The notes under the pieces were generated by a model, which searched no databases, had not been told where the DNA came from, and worked only from the letters and a program-made list of their open reading frames with translations. Below, piece after piece: positions 32,749-41,912 of a DNA stretch of 64,000 nucleotides. The position numbers and the translations under genes are program-made. The stretch comes from Microbacteriaceae bacterium PS02343. Lineage in GTDB: Bacteria; Actinomycetota; Actinomycetes; Actinomycetales; Microbacteriaceae. How positions within the stretch are numbered: the first letter of the stretch is position 1; every line of letters starts with the position of its first letter. The DNA lies in the NCBI GenBank assembly GCA_029959365.1, contig JASCOA010000001.1, positions 1-64,000 on the forward strand, written 5' to 3'.

Positions 32749-34865
32749 CGGGCGGCCTCCGCGGTGTCGAGCAGCGCGGCCTCGTCGTCGGCGACGCCGG
32801 CGTAGACGGGGCCGAGCGCGGTGGCCATCGCCTGGATCGTGAAGTGGTCGGCCACCATGGCTCGCGCCCGCTCGGCGCGACCGGGGGCGTCCTCCGCGGC
32901 GAGCTCCAGGCCGCGGACGATCGCCTCGCCGAGGGCCGTCTGGTCCCAGGTGGCGGTGAGCAGGCCGGTCTCGCCGTGCTCGACGTAGGTGGCCGGACCG
33001 CCGCTGTTCGGCCCGACGACGAGCAGGCCCGCCGCCATGGCCTCGAGCAGGGCCAGGCCGAACTCCTCCTTGAGGCTCGCGCACACGTAGAGGCCGTTCG
33101 GGGCGAGCAGCTCGGGCACGCCGTGCTTGGCGGCGGCGAGCCAGCGCGCGGCCACGTCGTTGCTGCGGTGGCCGGCCAGCAGCAGCCCCGCATCCGCTCG
33201 CGCTCCGGGGTCGACGACGGCGTCGATCGCGTCGAGCTGCTCCCGTTCGTCGAGGGACGGATGCTCGAGGTCGCCGCCGATGACCAGCAGGTTCGCGCGC
33301 TGCCGCAGCTCCGTGGTGGCCCAGGCGTTCACGAGCGTCGCCATGCCCTTGACGCGGTGCAGGCGGCCGAGGGTCACGATGACGGGCAGGCCGCGGCGCT
33401 CCGCGGGCAGCTGCTCGAGCACGCCGCGCAGCTGCGCGAAGGCCTCGTGCTCGGCGCCGTCGGCGGCCTCGGCGACCGCTCGCTCGATGAGCTCGAGGTC
33501 GACGCCCTCGGCGACGATCGTGTGCCGCTCGGGATGCGCGGCGATGTCGATGCCGACGAGCGATCGCATGTCCTCGGCGAGGGCCGGGCGCGGGAAGAGC
33601 ACGGTGTGGGCGGCGTTCGCCGCGATGCGCTGCACGAGGTCGGCGCGGAACCAGTAGTGCTCGCGCAGGTCGATCCCGCCGAAGGTCTCGCGGGTGAGGG
33701 CGCCCGAGCGGTCGAGCGACTCGATCACCGAGTGCGGGTCGGGGGCGACCGTGAAGACGACGGGGATGCCGAGCTCGCGGGCGACGTCCGCGGCGGCGAG
33801 GCTGCCCACATCCGCCATCCGCAGGTGCAGCAGGTCGATGCGGCCGGCGGCGCGCAGGATGCGGCGGATGCCCCGTCGGGCGGTGACCCGCAGCGGCCAG
33901 GCCGCTGCCGAGGGCACGGGGCCCGCGGCGAGCGGGATGTGGCCGTAGAGGTGGCCCTCGCCGCCGGGTGCGGCGTCGAGGTCGCCCACGGCCTGCTCGA
34001 TCGAGCCGCGGGAGATGGTGATCACCCGGCGCACGTCGGTGCGCGGGTCGGCCACGAGCGCGTCGCCGAGGCGCACCAGCAGGGTTGCGATGCCGCCGTT
34101 GTCGCCGGCGCCGGCCGCGGTGAGCGCGGGATCGATGTCGGCGTGCAGGAACAGCTGGGCGACGGTGAGGCCGGCGCCGCGCTCGGGGCGATCGCTCGAG
34201 GCCTGCTGGTCGACGAGCGCGAGCCTCGCGGCATCGCCGACGGGTCCGGTCTCCTGGGCGAAGGGCGCGACGGAGGCACCGGCGCGCTGGCCGAGCGCGG
34301 CGACCGCGGCGGCGCGCACCTCGGGCTCCTCCTGGGCCGAGCGGGCGATCTCGAGCAGGGGGCGGACGGCGATCGACTGCCGCACCAGCCCCAGGGTCTC
34401 GACGAGACGGGTGCGCTCGCCCACCGAGACGGTGCCCGGCAGCGCCGACTCGATCGCCACGGCGAGCGTCTCGCCGAGCGCGGTCGACCACACCTCGAGC
34501 GTGCTCTGCGCGAGCATGCCGCTGAAGCCGCCGGCCGCGGTCATGGCGACCAGCCGGCCGATGGCGTCGTAGCGCGGCAGCGTGCGGCTGAGCGCCCAGG
34601 CGGCGTGCTCGCGGATGAAGGCGCGCTCGTCGGATAGCGCCGCGGTGAGCGTCGCGGAGGCCTGCTCGTCGTATCCGCTGGCGAGCGCGTGCACGGCGGC
34701 GATGGCGGTCACCTGATCGTCACCGGCGATCGCCGCGGCGAGGATGCGGATGGTGCGCGGCCCCGGTTCGCGGGCGGCCTCGAACGCGAGCTCGTCCGCG
34801 AGGTGCAGGGCGTCGATGATGCGCGGTGCGCTGCGGACGGCGTCCAGCGCGGTCTGGATTCCCAT
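32745..34865 (-). CDS. HEAT-repeat / GT4 glycosyltransferase fusion
   Basis: This 706-residue protein has about 210 N-terminal residues of HEAT-like helical repeats (VTAIAAVHALASG, AFIREHAAWALSR, PEVRAAAVAALGQ). A full GT-B glycosyltransferase follows: the N-half around 225-440, the nucleotide-binding half with VTLGRLHRVKGMATLVNAW, and the E-x7-E motif EEFGLALLE. I know of no common family with this order. The repeats may bind a protein or membrane partner or a scaffolding complex. GAAGGC stands 5 nt before the ATG. It is upstream of the UGT with a 4-nt overlap and divergent from the pyruvyltransferase-like gene. Confidence 0.83.
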   Translation of the reverse strand: MGIQTALDAVRSAPRIIDALHLADELAFEAAREPGPRTIRILAAAIAGDDQVTAIAAVHALASGYDEQASATLTAALSDERAFIREHAAWALSRTLPRYDAIGRLVAMTAAGGFSGMLAQSTLEVWSTALGETLAVAIESALPGTVSVGERTRLVETLGLVRQSIAVRPLLEIARSAQEEPEVRAAAVAALGQRAGASVAPFAQETGPVGDAARLALVDQQASSDRPERGAGLTVAQLFLHADIDPALTAAGAGDNGGIATLLVRLGDALVADPRTDVRRVITISRGSIEQAVGDLDAAPGGEGHLYGHIPLAAGPVPSAAAWPLRVTARRGIRRILRAAGRIDLLHLRMADVGSLAAADVARELGIPVVFTVAPDPHSVIESLDRSGALTRETFGGIDLREHYWFRADLVQRIAANAAHTVLFPRPALAEDMRSLVGIDIAAHPERHTIVAEGVDLELIERAVAEAADGAEHEAFAQLRGVLEQLPAERRGLPVIVTLGRLHRVKGMATLVNAWATTELRQRANLLVIGGDLEHPSLDEREQLDAIDAVVDPGARADAGLLLAGHRSNDVAARWLAAAKHGVPELLAPNGLYVCASLKEEFGLALLEAMAAGLLVVGPNSGGPATYVEHGETGLLTATWDQTALGEAIVRGLELAAEDAPGRAERARAMVADHFTIQAMATALGPVYAGVADDEAALLDTAEAAR

Positions 34866-34987
34866 GGGAGCCTTCCGAACAGAGCTGGCCGCACTGCGCG
34901 GCCGCTGGCATCGTATTCGGAGCCCTTGAACGGACCGTACGCTGAGGGGCTCGCTCGCAGCATCCCGTCATCTGGAAGGCAACACCC

Positions 34988-36169
34988 ATGCACGTACTGG
35001 TCATCGGCGACGTCGGCGTCATCGACGGCATGATGCACATCGGCGACGAGGCGATGTTCGAGGCCGCGGTCGCCGAGCTGCGCGACCGCGGGCTCGACGC
35101 GGTCGGCGTCTCCTCGGTGCCCGAGGAGTCGGCGGAGCGCTACGGCATCCGCTGCGTGCCGCGCCTCGGTTTCGCCGGGCTCGACCGTGAGGCCTCCGCG
35201 GCCCGCGCCGAGCAGCTGATCGCTGCGGCCCATGGCGCGCAGCAGCTGCCCGACGACGACGTCGCGCTGCCCGCCCTGGAGGCGCTGCGCACCGCGACCG
35301 GCCTGCTCAACGCCGGCGGTGGCAACCTCGCCAGCCGCTGGCACGCGCACGTCTTCGAGCGCTCGACGCTGGCCTCGATGGCCGCCGCGCTCGGCGTGCC
35401 CGTCGTCGTGAGCGGCCAGACCTTCGGCCCCGACCTCGATGCAGCGGATGCGGAGCTCGTCGCCGGCATGGTGCGCACCGCCGCGATCGCCTCCGTGCGC
35501 GAGACCGCCTCGCTGGAGCTGGCCCGCGGATGGCGCGACGACGTGCGCCTCGTCGTCGACGACGCGTCCTTCCTCGACGCGGGAGCCGTCGACGACGGCA
35601 CCCTGCTCGTGAGCCTCTCCGGCTGGTTCGACCACCGCCCGGCGGAGGTCGTCGAGGCCGCGATCGCGCGCGCCGTCGACCATGCGGCATCCATCACCGG
35701 CGCGACCGTGCGCTTCCACGCCCACTTCGGCCCCCTCGACGACCCGGCGCCCACGCGGGGCGACGCCGCGCTGCACGAGCGGCTGCGCGCCCGGCTCACC
35801 GTGCCCAGCGAGGTGCTGCCCACCGGCTCGTCGCGCGACGGGGTGCGCCTCGCCCGCGGTGCCCGCATGCTCGTCACCGGCCGCTACCACCCGGCCGTCT
35901 TCGCCGCCCCGGCCGGCGTGCCCGTGCTGGCCCTCGCGGTCGACGAGTACACCCGCATCAAGCTCACCGGCGCGCTCGGCCACTGGGGCGCCCGACCGCC
36001 CGTGCCGATCGACGAGCTCGACGCCGTGGGCGCCGCGACCATCGAGACGCTGCACGAGGGCCGCGAGCTCGTGCGGGCGGCGGCCGCCGAACGCGAGCCG
36101 GCGCACCGCGCCGCGGCGAGCGCCTGGTGGGACGACGTGGCGGCGGTGTTCCGGGGCGTCGCCGACTGA
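34988..36169 (+). CDS. polysaccharide pyruvyltransferase-like protein
   Basis: This 393-residue protein shows the PF04230 pattern: HIGDEAMFEAAV near the start, LLNAGGGNLASRWHAHVFER, VVSGQTFGP, SVRETASLELARG, and the C-terminal TGRYHPAVFAAPAGVPVLALAVDEYTRIK block. Such enzymes add a pyruvyl ketal to cell-surface sugars or belong to the CsaB/WcaK/AmsJ group. It is divergent from the HEAT-GT gene, 122 bp apart, and forms a small glycan cluster with it and the UGT. GGAAGG precedes the ATG. Confidence 0.84.
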   Translation: MHVLVIGDVGVIDGMMHIGDEAMFEAAVAELRDRGLDAVGVSSVPEESAERYGIRCVPRLGFAGLDREASAARAEQLIAAAHGAQQLPDDDVALPALEALRTATGLLNAGGGNLASRWHAHVFERSTLASMAAALGVPVVVSGQTFGPDLDAADAELVAGMVRTAAIASVRETASLELARGWRDDVRLVVDDASFLDAGAVDDGTLLVSLSGWFDHRPAEVVEAAIARAVDHAASITGATVRFHAHFGPLDDPAPTRGDAALHERLRARLTVPSEVLPTGSSRDGVRLARGARMLVTGRYHPAVFAAPAGVPVLALAVDEYTRIKLTGALGHWGARPPVPIDELDAVGAATIETLHEGRELVRAAAAEREPAHRAAASAWWDDVAAVFRGVAD

Positions 36170-36244
36170 GGTACCGTCCAGGCACCGTCCACGGCGCTCC
36201 CACGGGCAGTCCATAGCGTCGGCGCGACGGATGGGGGGCCGGAC

Positions 36245-36898
36245 GTGACCGCTGCGCAGGGCGACTGGGTCGCGTTCCCGGCGGTGCCCCCTCGCGCCAA
36301 GGAGGCCCAGGCACCGGAGCGGCGCAGCCGATGGCGCTTCGTGGGCTGGTACCTCGGCGCTGCGTTCTGCGCCGCGGGTGTCTCGGCGCTCGTCGCCCTG
36401 ACCACGGGCATCGAGCTGACGCGCCTGCACCTGAGCGTCGGCGCCGGGATCGTGCTGCTCGCCGTGTGGCTCGTGCTGCGTCGTCAGCCGGACCCGACCC
36501 GGCGCATCCGCTCGGACGGCTCCGCCTGGACGGTCGGCGACCGCGAGGCCGCAGGAGACGACGTGCGGCGGGTCGCCCAGGTCGAGGTGCCGCGGCGGGG
36601 CGGTGAGCCCGAGCTCTGGTTGCGCTTCGGCGTCGATCGCCATCTCGACGGCATCGTGCTGCTGCGCGCCGAGGGACGACCGGTGCTCGACGCGGCGCAG
36701 CGCGACGCACTGCTCGCGCTGCTCGAGCGCGCGCCCGTCGAGCTGCCGCCCGCGATGAACGACCCCTACGACCCGAAGGGCCGTTTCAGCTACCTCGACC
36801 GCCCGAACCACCTCGACCGCGATGCCGCGCTCGAGCTCGTGCGCGAACCGCCGGTCCGTGGCCTCGGCCGGCGGCCCGACCAGCGTGCAGGGGGCTGA
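36245..36898 (+). CDS. two-helix membrane protein, tandem paralogue 1
   Basis: This 217-residue protein has two membrane helices (about 31-53 and 60-80) and a soluble C-terminal domain with RIRSDGSAWTV, LLALLERAPVELPP and DPYDPKGRFSYLDRP. I do not recognise the family. The next gene repeats these motifs in the same order, so they are duplicates. It starts at GTG 36245 with GGGG upstream. The gap from the pyruvyltransferase gene is 75 bp. Confidence 0.7.
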   Translation: MTAAQGDWVAFPAVPPRAKEAQAPERRSRWRFVGWYLGAAFCAAGVSALVALTTGIELTRLHLSVGAGIVLLAVWLVLRRQPDPTRRIRSDGSAWTVGDREAAGDDVRRVAQVEVPRRGGEPELWLRFGVDRHLDGIVLLRAEGRPVLDAAQRDALLALLERAPVELPPAMNDPYDPKGRFSYLDRPNHLDRDAALELVREPPVRGLGRRPDQRAGG

Positions 36899-36902
36899 GC
36901 GG

Positions 36903-37574
36903 ATGCGCCAGGCCGAGGACGGGTGGGTCGCGCTGCCGCGGCAGGGGTTCTGGGGGCGGCTCGTGTCGCTTGGCGGAGATACGCGGGCATCGTTCCTGCT
37001 CCTGACCATGCCGCTGCTCCTGCAGGCCGTGCTCTACGGCGTCCGCGCGGTGACCGAGCCGTCGTTCTGGTGGACGCTGATCTCGTCGATCCTCGCTGCG
37101 ATGCTCGTCGGAACGGTCGTCGCGGCGTTCGTCGTGCAGCCGACCATCTCCATCCGCTCGGACGGCACCGCCTGGCGTCGTCGACGCCGCGAGCGCTCCC
37201 CGCAGGAGCTCGACCGGGCGCTCCAGTACCTGCGCGACGGGCGCGAGCAGCTGTGGCTCGCGGTGATCGCCGGCAAGCGCATCGGCTTCACGGTGCCCGT
37301 GCCCGGCCGCGTCGAGCCGGGACTCGACGAGCACCAGCTCGCCGCGGTGATCGCCCTGCTCGAGCGCGCGCCGATCGAGCTGCCGCCGAAGAAGCAGGAC
37401 CCGTGGGACCCGAAGGGGCGGTTCGCGCACCTCGAGCGCCAGGGGTACCTCGAGTCGGCGGACGCGGTCGAGCTGCTGCGCGACCCGCCGGCCGTCGGCA
37501 TCGCCCCGAACGCCGACCAGCGCAAGGAGCCGCGCAAGGGAGGCGTCGACCGCTACCCGTGGTCCGAGGGCTGA
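36903..37574 (+). CDS. two-helix membrane protein, tandem paralogue 2
   Basis: This 223-residue protein is a paralogue of the gene just before it: two helices (about 30-48 and 55-78), then SIRSDGTAW, VIALLERAPIELPP and DPWDPKGRFAHLERQ. The ATG lies inside an AGCGGATGC motif (36898-36906) that also carries the stop region of the first copy, 4 nt away. The role is unknown. The last 22 bp overlap the convergent ABC ATPase gene. Confidence 0.72.
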   Translation: MRQAEDGWVALPRQGFWGRLVSLGGDTRASFLLLTMPLLLQAVLYGVRAVTEPSFWWTLISSILAAMLVGTVVAAFVVQPTISIRSDGTAWRRRRRERSPQELDRALQYLRDGREQLWLAVIAGKRIGFTVPVPGRVEPGLDEHQLAAVIALLERAPIELPPKKQDPWDPKGRFAHLERQGYLESADAVELLRDPPAVGIAPNADQRKEPRKGGVDRYPWSEG

Positions 37575-38269
37575 GCGACCGGCCTCGATCTCGAGTCCTC
37601 GACGAGCGCGCCATCGGCGATGCGCAGCACCCGGTCGGCCGACTCCTGGGTCGCCGCATCGTGGGTCGCGATGAGCGCGGTAGCCGACTCCGCGCGCACC
37701 ACGCTGCGGATCAGCTCCATGATCGACGCCCCCGTCGCGGCGTCCAGCTGACCGGTCGGCTCGTCGGCGATCAGGAGACGTGGCGAGTTCGCGAGCGCAC
37801 GCGCGATGGCGACCCGCTGCTGCTGCCCGCCGGAGAGCTCGTCGGGCAGCGAACGGCCCCGTCCGTCGAGACCCACGAGATCGAGCAGATGAGCGACCCG
37901 CTCCTCACGGCGCCGAGGCTGCTCCCTGCGCAGTCGCAGGGGCAGACCGACGTTCTCGGCGACCGACAGGTGGGGCAGCAGACCGAAGGTCTGGAAGACG
38001 AAGGCCATCGCCTCGCGGCGCAATCGGGTGCGCGCCGCGTCGTCGAGCCCCGTGACCGGCCGGCCGTCGAGCAGCACGGTGCCCGAGGTGGGCACGTCGA
38101 GACCGCTCACGCAGTGCAGCAGGGTCGTCTTCCCCGAGCCGGAACGGCCGACCAGCGCGACGATCTCGCCCTGCGGAATCGTGAAGGAGGTCGCCCGCAG
38201 GGCGTGCACGTCCCCGGCGGGGGTGGGGAAGGTGCGGGTCAGGTCCCGCACGACGAGCGCGTCGGTCAC
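37553..38269 (-). CDS. MacB/LolD-type ABC ATPase
   Basis: This 238-residue ATPase has Walker [10 protein letters not shown], signature [12 protein letters not shown], Walker [13 protein letters not shown] and the H-loop ATHD. It belongs to the mechanotransmission-type group that partners FtsX-fold permeases. It is last in a four-gene operon. GTG 38269 overlaps the stop of the preceding ATPase (GTGA). Two ATPases of this type in one operon suggest a heteromeric exporter or lipoprotein/peptide extruder. Confidence 0.88.
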   Translation of the reverse strand: MTDALVVRDLTRTFPTPAGDVHALRATSFTIPQGEIVALVGRSGSGKTTLLHCVSGLDVPTSGTVLLDGRPVTGLDDAARTRLRREAMAFVFQTFGLLPHLSVAENVGLPLRLRREQPRRREERVAHLLDLVGLDGRGRSLPDELSGGQQQRVAIARALANSPRLLIADEPTGQLDAATGASIMELIRSVVRAESATALIATHDAATQESADRVLRIADGALVEDSRSRPVAQPSDHG

Positions 38270-39207
38270 GGGGTGCCCTCCTCGTTCTCAGGCCGCGGTT
38301 GCTGGGGCCAGACGCCGATGTGATCGCGCTCGACGGTGAGCCGCACGCGCTCGCCGAGGTCCATGGCCCTGCGGTACTCCTCGGGCAGCTGCAGGCGGCC
38401 CACCCGGTCGAGCACCGCGAACTCCTCCTCGGTCAGCGCGCCGGCGCCGTGCTGATCGCGATCGCGGCTGCGCAGGGTCTCCGAGGAGATCCGGCCGTCG
38501 CGGATGGCGACCGTGCGCCGCACCTGACCGGCGATCGCGGCGTCGTGGGTCACGATCACGACCGTGCAGCCGAGACGCTCGTTGACGGCGCGCAGCGCCG
38601 CCAGCACGCCCGCGCCGGTGCGCGCATCGAGCTGTCCGGTGGGTTCGTCCGCCAGCAGCACCCGCGGCGCGTTGGCGAGCGCGACGGCGATCGAGAGGCG
38701 CTGCTGCTCGCCGCCGGAGAGCTGCGCCGGCCGCCGGTCGCCGCGGTCGTCGAGGCCCAGCTCGTGCAGCAGTTCGGCGATGCGACGGCTCCGCTCGCGC
38801 CGCCCCGTGCCGATGAGGGCCAGCGGCAGGGCGATGTTCTCGGATGCGGTGAGGTCGGCGAGCAGGTTGCGCGACGACTGCTGACGCACCGTGCCGACCG
38901 TGGTGCGCCGGTACCGCACGAGCTCGGCGCCGCGCAGCGCCGTGAGGTCGTGCCCGGCGAGCCGGGCGCTGCCCGCCGTCGGGGCGTCGAGGCCGGAGAG
39001 GATGCCGAGCAGCGTCGACTTGCCGGAGCCCGAGGCGCCGACGATGGCGAGCATCTCGCCCTCGTCGACGCGCAGGTCGAGACCCTGCAGCGCCTGCACC
39101 TCGACGCCGCCGCCGCGGTAGACGCGGACGAGGCTGTCGCAGGTGATGACCGCGGGCGGCTCCGAGCGCGCCGCATCGCCTCGGGTCGTCGTGCTGTCGA
39201 GCGTCAT
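38266..39207 (-). CDS. ABC ATPase with AbrB-like C-terminal tail
   Basis: This 313-residue protein has an ABC domain (about residues 20-240) with Walker A GASGSGKST, LSGGEQQRLSIA and [11 protein letters not shown]. About 70 further residues follow; LTEEEFAVLDRVGRLQLPEEYRRAMDLG plus RVRLTVERDHIGVWP closely resembles the swapped-hairpin AbrB/SpoVT fold (D-x2-GR-x-x-LP, then an R-x-L-x-V strand). It may add DNA, dimer or regulatory contacts. ATG overlaps the permease stop. Confidence 0.85.
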   Translation of the reverse strand: MTLDSTTTRGDAARSEPPAVITCDSLVRVYRGGGVEVQALQGLDLRVDEGEMLAIVGASGSGKSTLLGILSGLDAPTAGSARLAGHDLTALRGAELVRYRRTTVGTVRQQSSRNLLADLTASENIALPLALIGTGRRERSRRIAELLHELGLDDRGDRRPAQLSGGEQQRLSIAVALANAPRVLLADEPTGQLDARTGAGVLAALRAVNERLGCTVVIVTHDAAIAGQVRRTVAIRDGRISSETLRSRDRDQHGAGALTEEEFAVLDRVGRLQLPEEYRRAMDLGERVRLTVERDHIGVWPQQPRPENEEGTP

Positions 39208-41912
39208 GTTCCCTCTCCGGTCCTCAGGATGTCGGCGGCGGCGGCGCGGCGCGAGAGCGGAGCGTCCGTCATGATGCCGAGCGCGAGCACGAGCACGGCG
39301 ACGGCCGCCGCGCACGCGGGCAGCCAGGCCGGCACGATCGGCGTCGCCGTCGCCCCGACGAGCTGGTCGAGCGCGAACGCCGGCTCGGCCGCGACGAGCA
39401 CGACCGTGGCCGCGAGGCAGCCGCCCAGCACGCCTCCGACGACGAGCGGCACCAGCTCTCCCGCCGCCAGGGCGAGCCCCGAGCGCCGAGGCGCGCCGAA
39501 CGCGCCGAGCAGCGCCATCGCCCGCCCTCGCCGCCGCGCGCCCAGCGCCGCCGCGACGAGCACCACCAGGCTGGCGAGGGCGACGCTCGCCAGGAGCGCC
39601 TCCTGCAGGGACGCGGGCGCGCGGGTGACCCGCGCGGCCCCGCGGGGGCGCCCCCCCACCTCCGCGCGCCGCGTGACGGCGCCGCGGGCGGCGCCGACCG
39701 CGGCGAGCGCGTCGGCGACCAGCGGCGGAGCGCCCACGGCCAGCACGGTCGACGCCACGGCGCTCTCCTCCGCGGCGTCCCGGCCCTCCTCGGCCGCCAC
39801 GGCCTCGAGCAGCGCCGCGCGATCGACGATGCCGGTGGGGCCGTCCGCGAAGCCGGGCGCGGTGACCGCACCCGCGACGACGCGGATCGGCAGCCTCGTG
39901 CCGCCGACCTCGACGGTCGCACCGGTCGTGGTCTCCTCCACGCCGAGGAACGCGCCGAGGCGGGCGTCGACGGCGACGGCGAGCGAGTCGGGGGAGTCGG
40001 GGGAGTCGGGGGCCGACGCGCCGAGCAGCCGGAGGCCATCGCTCGTCGCCGCCGGCACGACCCCGTCCGGCATGGCCGCGACCAGCGCCGGATAGGCGGC
40101 GTCCACGGCGAGCAGCGCGATGGGCAGCGATCCGGTGGGTCCGCGGACCTCGACGCGATCCAGCTCGGCGACCGCGGCGGCGGTCAGACCGCTCCGCTCC
40201 AGCGACGCCGCGAGCGACGCCGCGTCCTCCGCGCCGTCGATGCGGACGTCGGCGCCGACGGTGCGCCACGACGCGTCCTGCTGGCCCACGGCGGCGCTGT
40301 GGAGCAGCACGACCGAGCTCAGCGCCGTCGCCGTGGCGAGCACGACGGCGGCCAGTGCCAGCGGCGAGCGTCCGTCGCGGATCGCTCCGCTCGCGAGCAG
40401 CACCCCGGCACCGCGCCCGCGCGCAGCGAGCCGGGCGGCCGGATGGCGCAGGACGGCGGTGGCCGGAGCGACGGCGACGGCGAGCACCGCGGCGCAGAGC
40501 ACCGGGGCGAGGACCGCGAGCGGGTCGATGCCGTCGGGCCCCGGCGCGCCGCCGGAGCGCAGCGCGACCAGCGCTGCGCCTGCGGCGACCACCAGCACGG
40601 CGCCGGCCGCCATGCCCGCCGCTCGGAGCCTGGCGGCGGGCGGGAGGGGCAGCAGCGGGAGCACGGTCGCGAGCACCGGGGCGAGGGCGATGATCGCGAC
40701 AGCGGCGACCAGCAGAGCGGATGCGGTCACCGCGACGCCGAGCCCCACCGCGACGGCGGCGGCGAGGGCGGCGCCGAGGAGCGTCACGAGCGCGGATTCG
40801 GCGGCGGCATGCGTCGCGAGCAGCCCGATGGAGGCGCCCCGCGCGCGCAGGAGCAGGACCTCGCCAGCCCGCCGACGGGCTAGGGCCGCGCCGCACAGGA
40901 CGGCGACGAGCACGGCGGCGCCGACCGGCCCGGCCGCGATCGACGACAGCTGCGCCGAGGCCGCTGCGACCGTGCCCGGCAAGTCGGCCATCGCACGGTC
41001 GTAGCCGGAGGTCGCGACGACCGGGAACGGCACCCGGTCGCTGATCGGTGCGCTCGACGTCTCCAGCGCGTCGATCGCCGCCTCGACGGCCTGCGAACGC
41101 TCCAGGTCGAAGCGCTCGGGGTCGAAGACGGTCCTGACCGTGCCGGAAGCGCCGAGCATGATCGGGGCGATCCGGTCGAAGGCGACCGCATCGGCGAGCA
41201 CCGTGAGGCCGGCCCTCGACGAACCGTCCCGGCGCGTCGACGGCTCCTCCCAGAGTCCCGGCAGATCAGTCCACTCGATGCCCTCGGGGTCGCTCGGCTC
41301 CGCGGTCCCGACGATCTCGACGACCAGGTCGCGGTCGACGCCTCCGTCCACGACGAGCTCGTCGCCGAGGGCGAGGCCGAGGCGCTCGGCTCCCGTCGCC
41401 GAGGCCATGACGCGCACGGGTCCGGCCGAGGACCCTTCGTCGACGGCGGGCGGCGCACCGGTCCGCATCTCGAGCGAGGGCAGCGTGGACGGGTCGAGCA
41501 CGCCGATCCGCACCACGACCTCGCCGTCCGGCGAGCTCGCCACGAGCTCCGGTCCGATCACGCCGATGCTGGTGCCCCGGGCGACCTCGCGCAGCTCGGA
41601 CGGCAGGCGACCCGGCAGCTCCGCGGCGTAGATCAGCAGACGCTCGGCGGTCGTGCCGGCGCCGGAGGGGTCGCCGACGGGCGATCGCACCAGCAGATCC
41701 GCATCCCGGCCCGCTGCGGCCACCGCCTCGCGTGCGGCGCCGTCCAGCGTCTGCCCGATCCGGTGCGGAGCCCAGATCGCGAGGCCGCACGCGACGGCGG
41801 CGAGCAGCACGAGCGCGAGCAGCGCGATGAGGTCGCCCCGAGCCCGCCGGGCGGCGATCGGGAGCGCCGATGCGACGGCGCGCAGCCCGCGAGCACGACG
41901 GTCCCCGGCCAT
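39204..41912 (-). CDS. FtsX-like ABC permease 2
   Basis: This 902-residue permease has one N-terminal helix, a large ectodomain, a central helix bundle, a second ectodomain and three C-terminal helices ending with ADILRTGEGT. The two-domain layout matches duplicated FtsX/MacB-type permeases of actinobacteria. A 9-bp tandem repeat (39985-40011) gives SPDSPDS in an external loop. The ATG at 41912 shares a base with the upstream permease stop (TGATG). Confidence 0.87.
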   Translation of the reverse strand: MAGDRRARGLRAVASALPIAARRARGDLIALLALVLLAAVACGLAIWAPHRIGQTLDGAAREAVAAAGRDADLLVRSPVGDPSGAGTTAERLLIYAAELPGRLPSELREVARGTSIGVIGPELVASSPDGEVVVRIGVLDPSTLPSLEMRTGAPPAVDEGSSAGPVRVMASATGAERLGLALGDELVVDGGVDRDLVVEIVGTAEPSDPEGIEWTDLPGLWEEPSTRRDGSSRAGLTVLADAVAFDRIAPIMLGASGTVRTVFDPERFDLERSQAVEAAIDALETSSAPISDRVPFPVVATSGYDRAMADLPGTVAAASAQLSSIAAGPVGAAVLVAVLCGAALARRRAGEVLLLRARGASIGLLATHAAAESALVTLLGAALAAAVAVGLGVAVTASALLVAAVAIIALAPVLATVLPLLPLPPAARLRAAGMAAGAVLVVAAGAALVALRSGGAPGPDGIDPLAVLAPVLCAAVLAVAVAPATAVLRHPAARLAARGRGAGVLLASGAIRDGRSPLALAAVVLATATALSSVVLLHSAAVGQQDASWRTVGADVRIDGAEDAASLAASLERSGLTAAAVAELDRVEVRGPTGSLPIALLAVDAAYPALVAAMPDGVVPAATSDGLRLLGASAPDSPDSPDSLAVAVDARLGAFLGVEETTTGATVEVGGTRLPIRVVAGAVTAPGFADGPTGIVDRAALLEAVAAEEGRDAAEESAVASTVLAVGAPPLVADALAAVGAARGAVTRRAEVGGRPRGAARVTRAPASLQEALLASVALASLVVLVAAALGARRRGRAMALLGAFGAPRRSGLALAAGELVPLVVGGVLGGCLAATVVLVAAEPAFALDQLVGATATPIVPAWLPACAAAVAVLVLALGIMTDAPLSRRAAAADILRTGEGT
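39985..40011. repeat. 9-bp tandem repeat, three copies
   Basis: GAGTCGGGG repeats three times in the permease 2 gene. It encodes a Pro-Asp-Ser repeat in a predicted external loop and is prone to slippage in whole codons. Confidence 0.75.
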
